From positions 434,001 to 498,000 of the forward strand of contig NADL03000037.1 in the NCBI GenBank assembly GCA_002205965.3: a stretch of DNA of 64,000 nt. The letters are read 5' to 3'. Positions within the stretch are counted from its first letter, which is position 1; each line of letters begins with the position of its first letter. The DNA is from Kappaphycus alvarezii. Lineage: Eukaryota > Rhodophyta > Florideophyceae > Gigartinales > Solieriaceae. The position numbers and the translations under genes were made by a program. Positions 10,518 to 23,400 of this stretch are shown one piece after another. The notes under the pieces are model-generated. The model saw nothing but the letters and a program-made list of their open reading frames with translations, made no database searches and had not been told where the DNA came from.

Positions 10518-12600
10518 CTATAGAGTAGTATAAAGCATCTTCTCAATATGACAGAAGTGGACATTGCGTAAGTGATTTTGAAAGCAGTTACGTCCTGTCT
10601 CTGAGTGGCATATCCAAACCTCTTCGTTCAGTTTGAGGCACTCAGAGCAGAGAAATTTGGACTTCTTGTCAGATTTGCAAATTTTGCATCTGCTTTGAAA
10701 CGCCGCTTTCGTTGGGGGCCCCATTCGCTCCTTTGCGCCTTTTCACTGTGGGTACCAGGTGGATTCCAGTGCCGCAGGCCAGTGAGGGAACATATTCCTC
10801 TGGAACGTCAATATCAGATCTGCGGAGGCCAATAGCATCAAATGAATTGTCAATGAGTTGCTCTGCAAGTTTTGCATAAAAATCTTTTTGAGACATGCAA
10901 TTTCTTGCACCCATCAAACCCTTGTATAGAAGCCATGAGTCAACAATGAAAATTGCAAGCAAAGATGTATTAAGCCTCAACGACCAATCATTGACTTCGA
11001 ATTTCATCTCCAATCCAAGATCATCTTGTCTGCATCTGTTATGCCTGTCAATCTGGGAGCACGTCTGATAACTGGAATTTCCATTTCCACAAGTAGCGTT
11101 TCATTACCAGCAGATCTCCAACGAGACCTTCTGATAAGCTCTGACGGAAGTGTTGTACCAGAGGTGCTGACAAAGTATCTTCTGTCTCTATCCACCCATA
11201 GAACGGCCATCATAGAAGGGTGGCTTTCCGTCCTCGGACTTACCATACAGATATGATCTTCGCGCCTGAAAAGTTCCAGCCCTGACAAAAATGACATAGG
11301 AAACTGCCTTGTCGTATTCTTCGCGACACCTGTAAACCTCAGTCCATATTCAAAAAGCGCATTTGCTGTGGCCACAGAAGCAAATGCAGAGTCTACACTG
11401 ACAAGTCGATTCGAATGAAACCAAGGCTCTGTAAGGCGAAGAACAATAGCAGTACCATGACGAAAATTTGACTCGTAACGCCGATTACTGCTGTCAGATG
11501 CTGACAAAACAATCTCCAAACTCAGTACAATGCCACTGACACCGCAGCATGCAGTCTTGATCTCACATCCGTTTTCAGGCTTACGGTCCATGGCGACATA
11601 GTGCGGTAGTCCTTCTGACATCCAATCCCCCCCCATTCCGTACCAGCGTGACATACTTTCATCCACGCAAATTCTCTCCGATGGCGAAAAACTTGACCTC
11701 CTATGCCGTTTTATGGCCTCCACAAATCCGCTGACCAAAGACCATCTTCTGTCAGTGCTTTCAGTTTCAGTGTAGCGGCTGAATGTAATACATGAAACCA
11801 GTGCTTCGAAAAGGTTCCTCGAAATGATTTTTCCAAAAGCCGCCAATGGAATGTATTTGGATGTAGACTGTGTACTCCAAAGTGAACTTCTGCTTGTAAA
11901 CTCGAATCTGCATAGCAATATGAGAATTCCAAAAAACTTTAGAATTTCACCAGCTGTTGTACGTATGTGCCCACCATTAACGATTTTCCGGTTTGTAAGT
12001 TCGTTAATTGTGGAAAGGTGTTCGACGGGAAACATGCAAAGGAAAAAATCATACGGGGCCTTCTCATACTCGGTATGACCTTGTATGTACGTGTTCCCTG
12101 CTGGACCAATTACCTTTCATGGTCGATATGCCGTTGATCCATTCAACGGTAATACTACCTCCTGATTGGTCCAAATTTTTCCATGCACTTCTTTGCATAC
12201 CCCTCCTACTCCGGCCATCCCATTGGCTTCTTCTCGAGGTTCTTCAACAGAAGGTTGACGATTCGGTAGCTCTACCTCAGCAGCAGTTGTCTCTATTTCA
12301 TTGGACGTTGCGAGGCCACCTTCAGATGCTTCCCCTGGCTTGATGTTGACGAGTTTCAAGCTGACGCGCTTTGTCCTGTCCTGAATGTACCAGTCTGCGG
12401 TGACCGAAGTCTGACGTCTTCCGGTAGATGTGTCAACTTCGATGCTGACCACGGTTCCGTTGACGCGCTTACCTCCCCAAAGGGAACCGAATAGTCGCTT
12501 ACACTCAGCCGCTGACGTGACAAGGGTTGGCGAGTGTTGACAAGGTTTCCGGGCTGTTGACGGGGGTCATTTGGATTCGTCATTTTTGGTTAAATTTTCG
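10518..12600 (-). pseudogene. piggyBac-like transposase, broken
   Basis: On the minus strand an N-terminal segment (about 12117-12530, LFGSLWGGKRVNGTVV... then YIQD) leads through one in-frame TGA near 12117. The DDE_Tnp_1_7 domain (11004-12035) follows: FPVEHLSTINELTN, ICVDESMSRWYG, SVDSAFASVATANALF. The frame then shifts near 11010 into the rest of the domain (WSLRLNTSLLAIFIVDSWLLYKG). It shifts again near 10700 into a C-terminal Cys/His-rich domain with CKIC, CSEC and HLRNVH, as in piggyBac proteins. The expected function is TTAA-specific cut-and-paste transposition. The catalytic DES and DSAF positions look intact, but one nonsense and at least two frameshifts inactivate it. Confidence 0.8.
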
Positions 12601-12639
12601 ATGTTGATAAACTTGTTGTGTGTTCGAATGAAAAGTTGG

Positions 12640-13490
12640 GAAGTAAACTCCGAAGTTTTGCACGTTTGACTACCTAAGGGTGCTATTAGATATGGTGAAA
12701 AGCTAATGGTGTCATTATGTTAGTTTTCTGTATAAAATCTAGCCGTTAGAAATATGGACTCATATGAGTACAATTGTCCTCTGGACACTAGTGTCGACAG
12801 AAACGGCACTGGCTTAAGTATAAACGGCCGCAGAACACCGTGTCACGCTCAGTGGCAAAGTTTGAGTCAGGGATGCAATTACCACTTCCCCCCGGAAACC
12901 AGAGATTCTTTCGATTTCTGTTAATTTATTCTGTGGCCTGATAGATCAAACAGGCTCCGTAAAATCTGATAAATCACCTCATTTAAATATTTAAACGGCT
13001 ACCCACCGACGGCGGATGCATCTCTAAATTACATCACTTCATTGGCATTCACGGCATCGATAGGGCCAGTGATAAGCGTAAGCACGTTGCTCATTAATGA
13101 AATTCTGTAGTAAATTTGCACACCCAGTAGTGAGCAGTGATCAATACAGGCGGGAATTTGAGGTGCTTTACTGAGTAGAGATGTAGGACGGCTATCTCCC
13201 GAGACGGGGGGGCAGTTATGTGCATTGGAGCGTCTGAAAAGGAGACAGAGTCATGCGGAACTATCTCACAAAGCTGGTATAAGACTACATGTAACACAGG
13301 CCGTGTTTGACGAAACCGTCGCCGCAGCGTGTCGATGCATAGCGTAGTAGTGCTGTAACTCTGCATAGGACACAGGGGAGGCTGGGTTCGGGTTGCTGCA
13401 CTGATTAGAGACGTAGGACTGCTATTTTCCCAGAGGAGGGGTAAAGGGGTGGTTTACTGCGAGTAATGGAAAGGTTGGGAGTCCTCTGTA
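12640..13490. other. Intergenic with a short repeated motif
   Basis: No gene seen. A ~45-base motif, GTAGGACGGCTATCTCCCGAG at 13171-13202, reappears with changes at 13410-13436 (GTAGGACTGCTATTTTCCCAG). Confidence 0.4.
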
Positions 13491-13497
13491 CTGGTAA

Positions 13498-14010
13498 TCA
13501 AACCATTGGCAGGACCTGTAATGCAAGTGCTTGAGCGTGTGTACCAACTAGAAAGCAGCTGGTAGACCGGTTGACAAGCAGGCTGCGTTGGAGGTGACCA
13601 TCAACGCTGCGTGTCGTTGGAGGAGAATTGCCCTCACCCTGGAGTATTGGTCCAAGGCTCGGTTGGCGACCGCTCGGGCTACCTCCGTGATGTAGCGGAA
13701 CGCTACGGGATTCCACCCCCCAAGTGTGGAGATAGGAACGGGCACGAGTCTGTTCCTGCCAGGTAAGCTGGCTGAGAGTCCCTGGTATTTTCGTAGCTTG
13801 TCCGCGTGGGCTGGTAAGGGGGTTAAAGGTTCTCATTCTGAGGTGAGAAGGGGCCAGCGGGTTCACGAAGGTCACATCGAAATAATCGGTGCCGCCGGTG
13901 GCACCCGTTGCCCTGATGTCAGGCCTTGTTTTGTGTTCCCCGTGCGACCGGGGCTCGACGGCAGGATGCCTTGCGCCTAGGCTCAGGTCGTTACTTAGTA
14001 GTGTGACCTG
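13498..14010 (-). pseudogene. Retroelement polyprotein C-terminal fragment, copy 1
   Basis: The minus strand encodes KTRPDIRATGATGG followed by YFDVTFVNPLAPSHLR, then a Gln/Arg-rich region with YLHTWGVESRSV. The RPD...(F/Y)DVT spacing resembles the PD-(D/E)XK nuclease-like C-terminus found after reverse transcriptase in protist retroelements. The same pattern recurs at 19450-19880 and 33303-34123. Frame changes split it. Assignment to a retroelement is inferred from family memory, because no reverse transcriptase is present in this copy. Confidence 0.45.
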
Positions 14011-14129
14011 GTCATTGTGGCGGACGATCTGTTGCGTTTTCCCATAGCACAGCTCTGTAAGCACTATTGTATTGCGAAAACCCTGGACTAGTTTTGATTC
14101 CCCGATTTTTACCGCATCAGATCCCGGAA

Positions 14130-14440
14130 AGTACACTGTGCAATACTGTACAGTACAGCAACTTTTACAGTAATCCCTTGTATGATTCTGTAATGCGACC
14201 ACCTGGTAGTCCCTCAATGAAATAACAACATTTTAATGTACGGTTTACTACTGTACTGCATTTCACATTTTTCATTGATTGTACTGTACTGTTACTGTAC
14301 AATCTGATTTTATTGATCGCCATTGTACTGCAGGGGACTGTAAATGTTACTATCTAGTGCAGCAACAACCCCTCATATTTTAAATTAAAAAGAGGACTTA
14401 TGGCACTGTACTGTACTGTATCGACAGATCAGCCCTGTGA
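14130..14440. repeat. TACTG/CAGTA-rich patch
   Basis: Several TGTACTGTACTGT and TACAGTACAG words occur around 14145-14160, 14245-14300 and 14400-14420. They are part of a repeat that recurs through the window and can form hairpins because CAGTA is the complement of TACTG. Confidence 0.7.
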
Positions 14441-14703
14441 TGACAATTGTTAAGCGAAAACCTGAACCACTTTTGGCGGGAGTTCCATTACGCTTCCCTT
14501 CAACCGGACAAAGTTGAGTAGAGCGCAAGTTGCCTAGAAGGTCATTCAGTTCAGACGTCCCGCGAAACAAGTCTACTTTTCGAATCTCAAGGCTTATTTA
14601 TATGTTACATGTTTGGGGTCAGGGCCCAGTCACCTCCATCCCTTGCTGCAACCTCCTGCATCAACCATGATCAGGAATTCATCCAAGAAGCCCCTCTAAT
14701 TAT

Positions 14704-17700
14704 CTGAAGCGTACTCCGGTTAAGAAGCAGCAATCTATCCTCTCTTTTTTCTCCACCTCCGCCACTGCACCTGGCCCTTCCCGTCCCTCTCTGACACCAT
14801 CTACACGCAGGCCATCTCGGAATGGAGGCGCCGCAACACCCAGCACAACTGCCTCTCTTGAGGATCGCGCTATGGCTCGCCGTCGTACTCCCTCAGACAA
14901 CATGGCACCCGAGCAGACTTCCCCTCCTCATTGTCCAACAACATCTCCCTTGAGGGTCCGCCGTGAGCTGTTCTCGGAGAACGTTCTCGATCAATCCCCC
15001 CCACAACGAAAAAGGAGACGTATGCTTAGACTGGAGGATTTCTCTGATGACGATTCCACCTGAGCCTTCGTCTGAACGCAACACTACTATTGGTGCCTCG
15101 CGAACTTCACCTCCAAATGTGCAACCATCATTCAACGCCATGTCACAGAAAGATGAGATCCCATCGAATGATAACAATCCCGCTACAACTCAGGTTGCAT
15201 CGTCCTACGGAACTAATCATTCAGCACTACATCCTATGGAGCATGGCTTTATGGATTTCCACTATGACCAACGCTGTCGATCCAAGCCTGGCGCTAAGAT
15301 TGCTCTCGAGAGACGCCTTGAAGCTAGAAACTTGGCGCGTTAGGCAATGCCCCCACCGTAGGCCAGGAAAGTGGTGGATGGTGCGAGCGCCATGCCTGGT
15401 CGGTTAACATTCGCGACTCAAAAAAGCGCCCGCCAAATCATCCAGATTACGACAAGACAACCCTGTTTGTCCCCTCATCCGCATTTTCGGGGACCGGCAG
15501 CGGATCGAAAGGGGGCGCCTTGTCCCCATTCCAAAAGCAGTTTTGGAAAATCAAGATGGTTAACTATGATGTTGTGATCTTCTTCAAAAAGGGCAAATTC
15601 TACGAACTTTATGATATTGACGCTGATATCGGACATCAACATCTCGGCCTTAACTTTACAAAGGGTGGACGCGTGGACATGAGGTGCTGTGGCGTACCTG
15701 AGCAGGCTTTTGAAAAGCATTGCGCGCGCCTCATCGACATAGGCTACAAGGTAGGTCGAGTTGAACAAACGGAGACGGCTAATGCTGCAGAAAAACGCAA
15801 GAGTGGGAGTAAAGGGAGCACTCCAGCTGTATGTGAACGTGCCCTTGTGCGTATTCTTACTAAGGGAACAGTAACAGAAGAAGGATTGCTGCGAGACCAC
15901 AGAGCTCGTTACATTCTTGCCATAGTTGAGCGCAATTATACATCCAGACCTGCGGATGTCCCGCCGGTAGGAGCAAAGGAAACTCCCGACGACTCTGGAG
16001 AGTTTCCACGAAGTTACGGTGTTTGCTATGTGGACGTTGCTTCAGGTAGTATCAATATTGGTGAATTCTCGGACGACTCCCGCATTGCTAATCTGGAGCG
16101 CTTGGTCATGTTTCTCCGCCCGTATGAATTGATTGCTGACATGTCGCACTTGAGCGGAGAGCTCCTGAAGCTTATCAAATGGACCAGCCGACGTGATGAG
16201 GCAGAGGTTATCGACACCAGTCGCAATAGAAAGTTTGCAGCCATGACCGAAAAACGGCTCACTGAGCAATTGCGCGGCAGCTTTTCTGAACAAGCAGTTG
16301 AGGAATATGAACGGGTCTGTTCACATCTCAGGCGATTCCCACTAAGTTCTACTGCCTTTGGCGCTATGGCCTCCCACTTGCGATCTTTACTTATTGACAA
16401 GGAAACTTTGTCGCTTGGAAACTACAATCTATTCCCTTCGCATAACCCCGATAATCACACGAAAACCAACTCACTGAACGGCTCGTTCAGCGCCCCACTA
16501 CAAAAAGCTAACTGCCTAGGGATGGATGCACCAACTCTACAAAATCTGGAGATATTAGCATCATCAGGGGGAAGGTCTGATAGAGGGTCTCTTCTTTCAT
16601 TTGTTGATCAGGCTATGACGCCTGCTGGACGCCGACTCATTCGTAAGTGGGTAGCAGAACCCCTCACCGACCCTGCTGGGATTGATGATAGGCTTCAGGC
16701 CGTCGAAGATATCCTTAACTTGGAGAAAGAAATTGGGGGAGCAGCTTTCGCGGAGATCGTTAATAGCCTGAAGACCAAGAAAGACATTGAACGAGCCCTT
16801 CCCAAATTGCACCGGCAGGCTACTGTTAATGATTCTGCTGTAATGTTTGACGACTCCAATAAGCGAAGAGTGAAGGACTTTCTTGGTGTTCTTCGCGGAC
16901 TTCAGGATTCCTTGAAAGCTTTGGAATCAGTCCAACATGCCCTGCAATCCTGCCCGCCGTCTTCGCAACGGTTGGCTTGGCTGTCCACCAGTGGTTGCGC
17001 AGTGCCCACAAATGCTACTGAGAAAATCAAGTACTTTCTAGGACAAGCGTTCGACGTTGAAACGGCAGAATCCTGTGGGCTCATACTGCCCAAGTTCGGG
17101 GCGGTACCTCAGTATGACGCCTGCAAAGCGAGACTTGACGAAGTCGAAACTGCGTTGGACAATGAGTTATTGAAATGGAAGAAGAAGATTGGTGATTCTT
17201 CGATGAAATTCTATCATCGTGGTAAGGAGCCCTATCAGATGGAGATCAGAACTGATGTGTTACGCACAAACTTTCCCAGGGAACTTGAGCTTGTCTCAGA
17301 AAGCAAGACAGTGAAACGGTTCTACACACCCCAGATAAGGCGTCTTGTTCAGGATCAAGTGTCGGCATTTGAAGAATATGAGAATGCGAGTCAATCAGTT
17401 GCCCGTGACATGATTCGCCAGTTTGATCAGGAGTTTGCGACCTGGGCTGCGATTAGCAATGCCTGTGCGGAGCTGGATGCATTGATTGGCCTCGCCATTG
17501 TGAGTCGGGGCAGCGGTGATGCTGTGATGTGCCGTCCAAAAGTTCTGTCCGACAATTATCCTGAGGCAGTTTTCGAGGCAACTGGTTTACGCCATCCAAT
17601 CTTAGCCGCTAAGTCAGACCATTTTGTGTCAAACGATATAACTCTTGGAGGGGATTCTTGTCCAAAGGTAATGATTCTGACCGGTCCAAATGCGGGCGGA

Positions 17701-18360
17701 AAGTCCACACTGGCGAGACAAGTTGGGCTTGCTGTAGTCCTCGCTCAAATCGGATGCTTCGTTCCCGCTAAGTCAATGCGGATACGGCCATTTCATAACA
17801 TATTCGTTCGCATGGGTGCGTCCGACGATCTAGCAAGGGGGCGATCGACATTCATGGTTGAAATGGAGGAGGTTGGACATATTCTGAAAAACGCCGACTC
17901 AAGGTCACTGGTCATTGCTGATGAAGTTGGCCGAGGGACATCCACTCATGATGGGTACGCTGTCGCTGCAGCCAGCTTGAAGCACATTGTCGGCGTAAAT
18001 CGCTGTCTGACAGTGTTTTCCACTCACTATTCTCACCTAGGAGAAGAGATCGCAGCCTCTTGTGATGAGAAAGGCGTGGCAGCTGCGTCACTCTATGAGA
18101 TGAAAGCTATCATTAACGAGAGAAGCAAAGATATTACTTTCCTTTATAAGCTACAACCTGGTACTAGCGGCGATTCACGTGGGATTTATTGCGCAAGAGT
18201 GGCTGGCATCCCGGAAAATGTCGCGGCGGATGCTGAAAGGGCAGCTAATATGTTTGATCATCGCCTACAGCGAAGACTACTATCATCAAAGTTCCGCTCA
18301 ATATCGAGACTACTCGACAGTGACAACATCGTTGAAGCAGGGTCATTAGCCGCCTTATAA
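14704..18360 (+). CDS. MSH6: DNA mismatch repair protein, MutS family, MSH6 type
   Basis: The catalytic part is one intronless frame (15328-18360) of MutS architecture. The mismatch-binding motif KGKFYELYDIDADIG lies at about 15586, then connector, lever and clamp, then the ATPase with Walker A GPNAGGKST (about 17684), DEVGRGTSTHDG (about 17920) and STHYSHL (about 18020). It ends with the VAGIP helix-turn-helix region. Just upstream is the segment NHPDYDKTTLFVP, which precedes the mismatch domain in MSH6. An N-terminal PCNA-interacting box QQSILSFF at 14728-14751 also identifies MSH6, which pairs with MSH2 to recognise mismatches in the nucleus. The disordered N-terminus is not in one frame. 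PIP-box frame 14704-15060 and the catalytic frame agree, but 15061-15343 reads in a second frame. The ATG at 14667 lies in a third. Short introns, sequence errors or real frameshifts could explain this. Confidence 0.88.
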
Positions 18361-19190
18361 AGGCTGAACGGCAAATCAACCCGATCTAGTTGACGACGTT
18401 CCCAGTGACTTGCATTCTAGCAATCGCACATATTCCTATCTTTCTGTTATGTAGTGATCTCTTTGACTTGTTGGTGCTGTACCATTGTCTGGATCTTTAC
18501 GAAGTGTCTCAGTAGGTGGATGGGCATAAGTAAAACATTATGTTTCCAAACCTTGCTTAAGTCGTAATGGTACCAACACTATTAAGGGTTGACAAAACAA
18601 GCCGGTGAGGAACACAAGGAACTAGAGTGGGGACTCGAGAGGCGGAGCGTTAGAAAGTTGAATCAATGTTGCAAAATTTGTAACGAGATCCGCTGGAATT
18701 GGGGGTTCAACTGAAGACTCTAGTGTTTCGAGCCCGCAAAAGCGAATGCATGCTCGTTAACAAACGAATAGAAACTCTATCGAACCTACATGCGCTACAT
18801 GCAATAGTCAGCACTAGAACTGAAACCAGGACCGCGTCCCATCTTCGAGAGAGCAACTTTACATTACAAGTGATATTTTTGCAAAGCGGAAGGGGTTTAT
18901 GGGTCTGTTGGTCTCAGCAACACGTCGCAGAATTTTGGATTTCGAATATGGCATATATTTGTCTTTGCTCCCAAGTCGAAGAGGAAAGCTTTCATGTCAC
19001 TTTGAATCTTACCTTCCTCGGCCTCGGCGCTTTGTACAGAAAGAAAGAAAGAAGTTTAATGCGTTCAGTATCTACTGGGGACTGCGCACGTCCTATCTAC
19101 ACGGTTAAGAACAGTACAATGATACGATATCTACGCTTCGGTACAAAGTTACTGGATACCAACCCACATATCCACCACAGTAAATTAACC
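18361..19190. other. Intergenic after MSH6
   Basis: No gene seen. Frames here are short and overlap in conflicting ways without recognisable motifs. Confidence 0.4.
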
Positions 19191-19265
19191 CTTGTATTTC
19201 TCTAGAACAGTACATGTACTGTACAGTTTTGCACAGTACTGTATGTACAGTATTGTACACTGGAT
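19190..19265. repeat. TACTG/CAGTA palindromic repeat
   Basis: CAGTACATGTACTGTACAG and neighbouring CAGTACTGTATGTACAGTA words form overlapping inverted repeats over about 60 bases. Confidence 0.75.
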
Positions 19266-19446
19266 TCAGGTTAAAAGGCTCTATCGGGGGGAATAGGGGA
19301 TGCATTTACGATGGGAGCCCGGAAGGCTGAGAACCAGGCGGTCTCGTGGGGAAGGCGTTGTGTTACCAAGAAAATAGCAGGCGTCGTCATTCTATTTGGA
19401 AAGATGTAGGGAGACCAAACAACAAACAGGACGCGTTAAGAGGAGA

Positions 19447-19880
19447 CTAGCAGTGCGGCGTGCCGTTGCAAAAGAATGGATCTCGTCCTCGAGAAATGCT
19501 CCATGACTCTATTCGCCGACAGCTCTCGCCAGCCCCGTGACAACGGAAAAAGCTTCCGGATGCCATCCTCCCAGAGTAGAGATTGGAATGGGAAGGAGCC
19601 TGGCCCTCTCGGCCTTTACATAAGTGAAAACTTGACACCATCTGTGCTTGACTGACATGGCGGCGTGAAGACTAGTGAGAAGGCTAAAGTTTCGAATCCT
19701 ACAGTGGGAGGGGTCGAGAGGGTTGACGAACGTGACGTCGAAGTAGTTCTTGCCACGTGTCGCTCCTGTTGCTTTGATGTCGGGCCTTGTTCTGCGGAAG
19801 GTTGCAGGTCGAGGCTCTACGATAGGATGCTTTGCCGCTCTGGCGAGGTCGCCTCCTAACGATTGTCACGCCGGATACTG
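19447..19880 (-). pseudogene. Retroelement polyprotein C-terminal fragment, copy 2
   Basis: The minus strand gives AAKHPIVEPRPATF, then TRPDIKATGATRGK and YFDVTFVNPLDPSH. Near 19640 comes a Ser-rich region with the analogue of the LGGWHPEA motif also found at 33480. It is the same family as the copies at 13498 and 33303. It is broken by stops and frame changes and carries no polymerase part. Confidence 0.48.
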
Positions 19881-19984
19881 CGCTCTCTCCCGATCAAAAA
19901 TGAATGAGGTGGTTTATCTGATGCACTCTCGCAAATAAAAATTGAACGCAAACCTCAGTTAAAATTTGTTACCTGGATCTGTGT

Positions 19985-20406
19985 AAGGAAAGTCCCCTTT
20001 CAATGACACAGAGAGGTTAGTGCAAGGACAGGCCAAGGCCGCAGTTCGCACCACGGCGACCCAGGTTGCCGGTGGCGCTGCTGAAGTGGCGGCCCGTAAC
20101 AAGGTTTCAACTCTGTAACGCAACCTCGCCCGACGCCTCCCCGCTCCCTCAACTGGCCCATCTTCTGCGCCTAACACGCCGAACTTCACGTTTCGACCTC
20201 TGGCGTTTGATTCCCTGGGTGCCTCGTCCCCTGGTACAATTGCATTTATCGAGGAGTTAGTTCCGCGGATCGCGTCCACACTTGGCGTTATCCGCCGCCG
20301 TATCCAGCAGCGCCAGAGTTGCACCCTATGGTCATCCATTGCTCAAGCTATCCTCTCACGAGCCCCCATGAGCATGGACGACGAGGTTCATCTGGTTAGG
20401 TCATAG
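19985..20406 (+). pseudogene. Retroelement C-terminal tail fragment (+ strand)
   Basis: An Ala-rich stretch is followed by FRPLAFDSLGASSPGTIAF, EELVPRIA and VIRRRIQQRQSCTLWSSIAQ, ending SRAPMSMDDEVHLV and a stop at 20404-20406. The same peptide is encoded on the minus strand at 39575-39800 and 39905-40150. It lies head-to-head with copy 2, so two insertions have been joined in opposite directions. Confidence 0.45.
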
Positions 20407-23400
20407 CCGTAAAGTTGGATCGTGCGCAGTCCCCAGCAGATACCGAATGCATTAAACTTCTTTCCTTAGGTTGATATCAATCCGTTATGTTCACCCATTG
20501 TCGTTCACTCTGAGATAGTTTCAACCTGCCACTCAAGATAAGCAATGAGTAAAGATCATTGCGTTTTACATGTACAGGTCATGTGAGCGATTGTAAATGT
20601 GCGAGCCACGAGACGATCTGGAATTCCTTTTGCCCGGGCATTCTCCTGTAGTGAGTGAATGTAGACACCGGTCTACCAGCTTTGTACGCATCAAATCTTA
20701 ACCGAGATGTCAAGAAACGGCCGACAACTATGGTTTTTGTTTCAGTAGCTTCGCATTGGTAGTTGCTTTTGCGAGTCGCAGTGATATAGAGATACTAATC
20801 CTTTTCTAATGGATCTCTTCTATTCCCAGTAACTGAGTTTTAGGTAGCATCACCAGAAAGAAGACGAAGTAGCGGCATGTCGTAATATGGACTCAGATGC
20901 GAGAAGAATAACAAAGCCATTTTCAATTCTTCTTATGTCTCTCACATAAGAATCTATGGGAGCTGCAACCATCCTAAACAAGGCATTAACTTGCTGATAT
21001 ACCTTTTTCGCTTTCCCGAGCTTAACGGCCCATCAGATAAGCTGCTTTCCTCCCAATGAAAGATCTGCCTCCTTCGTCCAACCCTTATTCGACCATGCGT
21101 TCTTAAGTACGAACCTTCATTATAACAGGTTTGGCTTCAGGTAAACGTGTTGCTTCAGAAGCAAGAAGCCGACGTTTGTGAAGTGTATTGGGTGGCGTAG
21201 GAGGAGTGGGTGATTTCGGGCTCCAAAAGCAAGCGCATTACTTTTTCGGAATTCAAATATGTTTTTCCGTTTTGCGCTTGCAATAGCTTGCAGTTCGATA
21301 GTAGACTAGCCTTTATTCTGACTTCGTCACATTCGGATGTTAATAACGCAAAAGCACACGAACCGGATTCCGCGAAACTTGAAAAATAGAGACCACATCT
21401 TTTTGCACCACGGCGAGTCTTGGGAGCAATATAGTTACAGCTTAAATCGAGATTAGGCAACTTTTCTGTCTTCATCATTTCTTCTAATCTGTCAATAACT
21501 TCCTTCGTTAGATTATTTAAGGTCATGGAGATGTAACTCTTCTCAGAGACCTTACACACTTCAACTGGTTCACCAAAAATCCCATGATATTCCGGAACAA
21601 CCAACAAACCTCATTTAAATGCTTCTATTACTCTAGTAACTAGTCTAACAGAACATCCTTTTCCGCCAAAAATATGATCAGCTCCCTGAGATACTTCTTC
21701 GATAAACTTGCAATACCCACTTTTCCCTAACCCCCAAATTGTTTAGTATATATGTACTGCTCTTTCTAGGACAATGTCGGAGGAAGGGGCAATTTCTCAA
21801 GAAATCTTTCACTCTCGTACCACTTCTTCGCGTAGATCACATCGCTGTGGTGATGCTCTTTAAGTTCCGCTGATGCTTGTATTCAATGGAAAATTTCTTC
21901 GCGGCAGTATTTTCTTCTTACCATTACAGCATTTTTCAGAAATGGTACAGCATATTGACTCTTCCCCCTACTCTAAAATTATAACCGACTTCGTTGAAGA
22001 ATGATTTATCATTAAAACCTCCAACTACGTGAATAATAACTTCTTCTGGAGAGTCTACTGTTAGTAAAAAATCCTTTTCCTTTGGAAAGTCGTGATATTG
22101 AATATATTTCGATCCAAAAATACCTTCTGGGTTTGTCCTGTTAGAAGATAGGGAAATTCGCGAAGCTGGGTCCCGAACCAATTCCATGTCTTTCTCAACT
22201 AGCCCGGTTTGAATATCACTTTCTTCATTTCCCCTTATTCGCGGGCCACAGATTTTCATTTCTTCATTTTTTTCATGCAAATATTCATCATCTGAGCTGC
22301 ATATCTCAATAATTTCTTCTACTTAACGATCAATTTCTTCAAGATCTTCCTCTTTGCCGAGAAATATTTCAATTCAGCCATTTGCGGGACGCTCACAGTC
22401 GATAAATAGGATGCCACAGAGTTGAGTACGAACATGAGATAATTCTACTGAATTTAAACACGAAAGCACAGTAAAATCAAAGAAAGTAGCGCTGTGCCTC
22501 CTGCTGCCCCTTAAGACAACTGGTAGCGATCGTGAGTACGAGAGTGCGTGGAGTATGAGGTGAGGCACTAGCGTATGAGGGTAGGCCGAAAGTAATTTAA
22601 TTCCTTGGTAATAACAAAGTTAAGCTCGGGGGAAAACGCCTGCTTGATCGCAAATGGCATATATCTTAAAGTCCGATGAAAATATCTTCCGGGGGATCTC
22701 ACAGTTAAATCGGATGTTTCTGTTCCCTATTCTTTAATTTGAGAACAACAGCCAGAAATCTAGGATAAGGTCTTAGTAAAGGATATTACGTAGTTTTATT
22801 GTGGAAATTTTTAACGGATGCCAATTAATTTACTGACAGCAATGACTTTTCAGCCCAAATTAACAGTTTTATACACCATATAAAAGCAAAAATTGTTACT
22901 GACGGCATTAAAAAAGTTCTCAAAGATTAGGAGCAACGGTAACTATATATATTTTATTTCCACTCTTGTTCTATGATTTATATGTAACGTCTAACTGAAG
23001 TGGAACAGCAGATTCAAAGTTTTCAATTATCAGCGTCTTTAAACCACTTATGTTAGCATTCGCCCGCTTCGATCCTCTGTTTTAATCTAAAACTGAGGTG
23101 ATGGTTAAAGAAAAAATTTTGGGAATGTTCAGCAAGCTCACGTTAGTATCTCTCGTGAAAAAAAACTATTTCCATGATTTCAGAGATATTCCATAGTTGT
23201 TAGACAACTTAATCCAGTATTCATTAATTATTTTTCGTGATCCTGTCAAATCATTTTCTGGATATTGCTTGTTGGGTAATGGTCTTTTTAAAGTTCTGTT
23301 CAACAGATCCAAATGTGCCGTGTCAGGAGAGGAGAGTCCATTCTCCTAAACGCAGGCCTTAACGTTTCTATAATCATTTCTTACCATATAAAACAGACAG

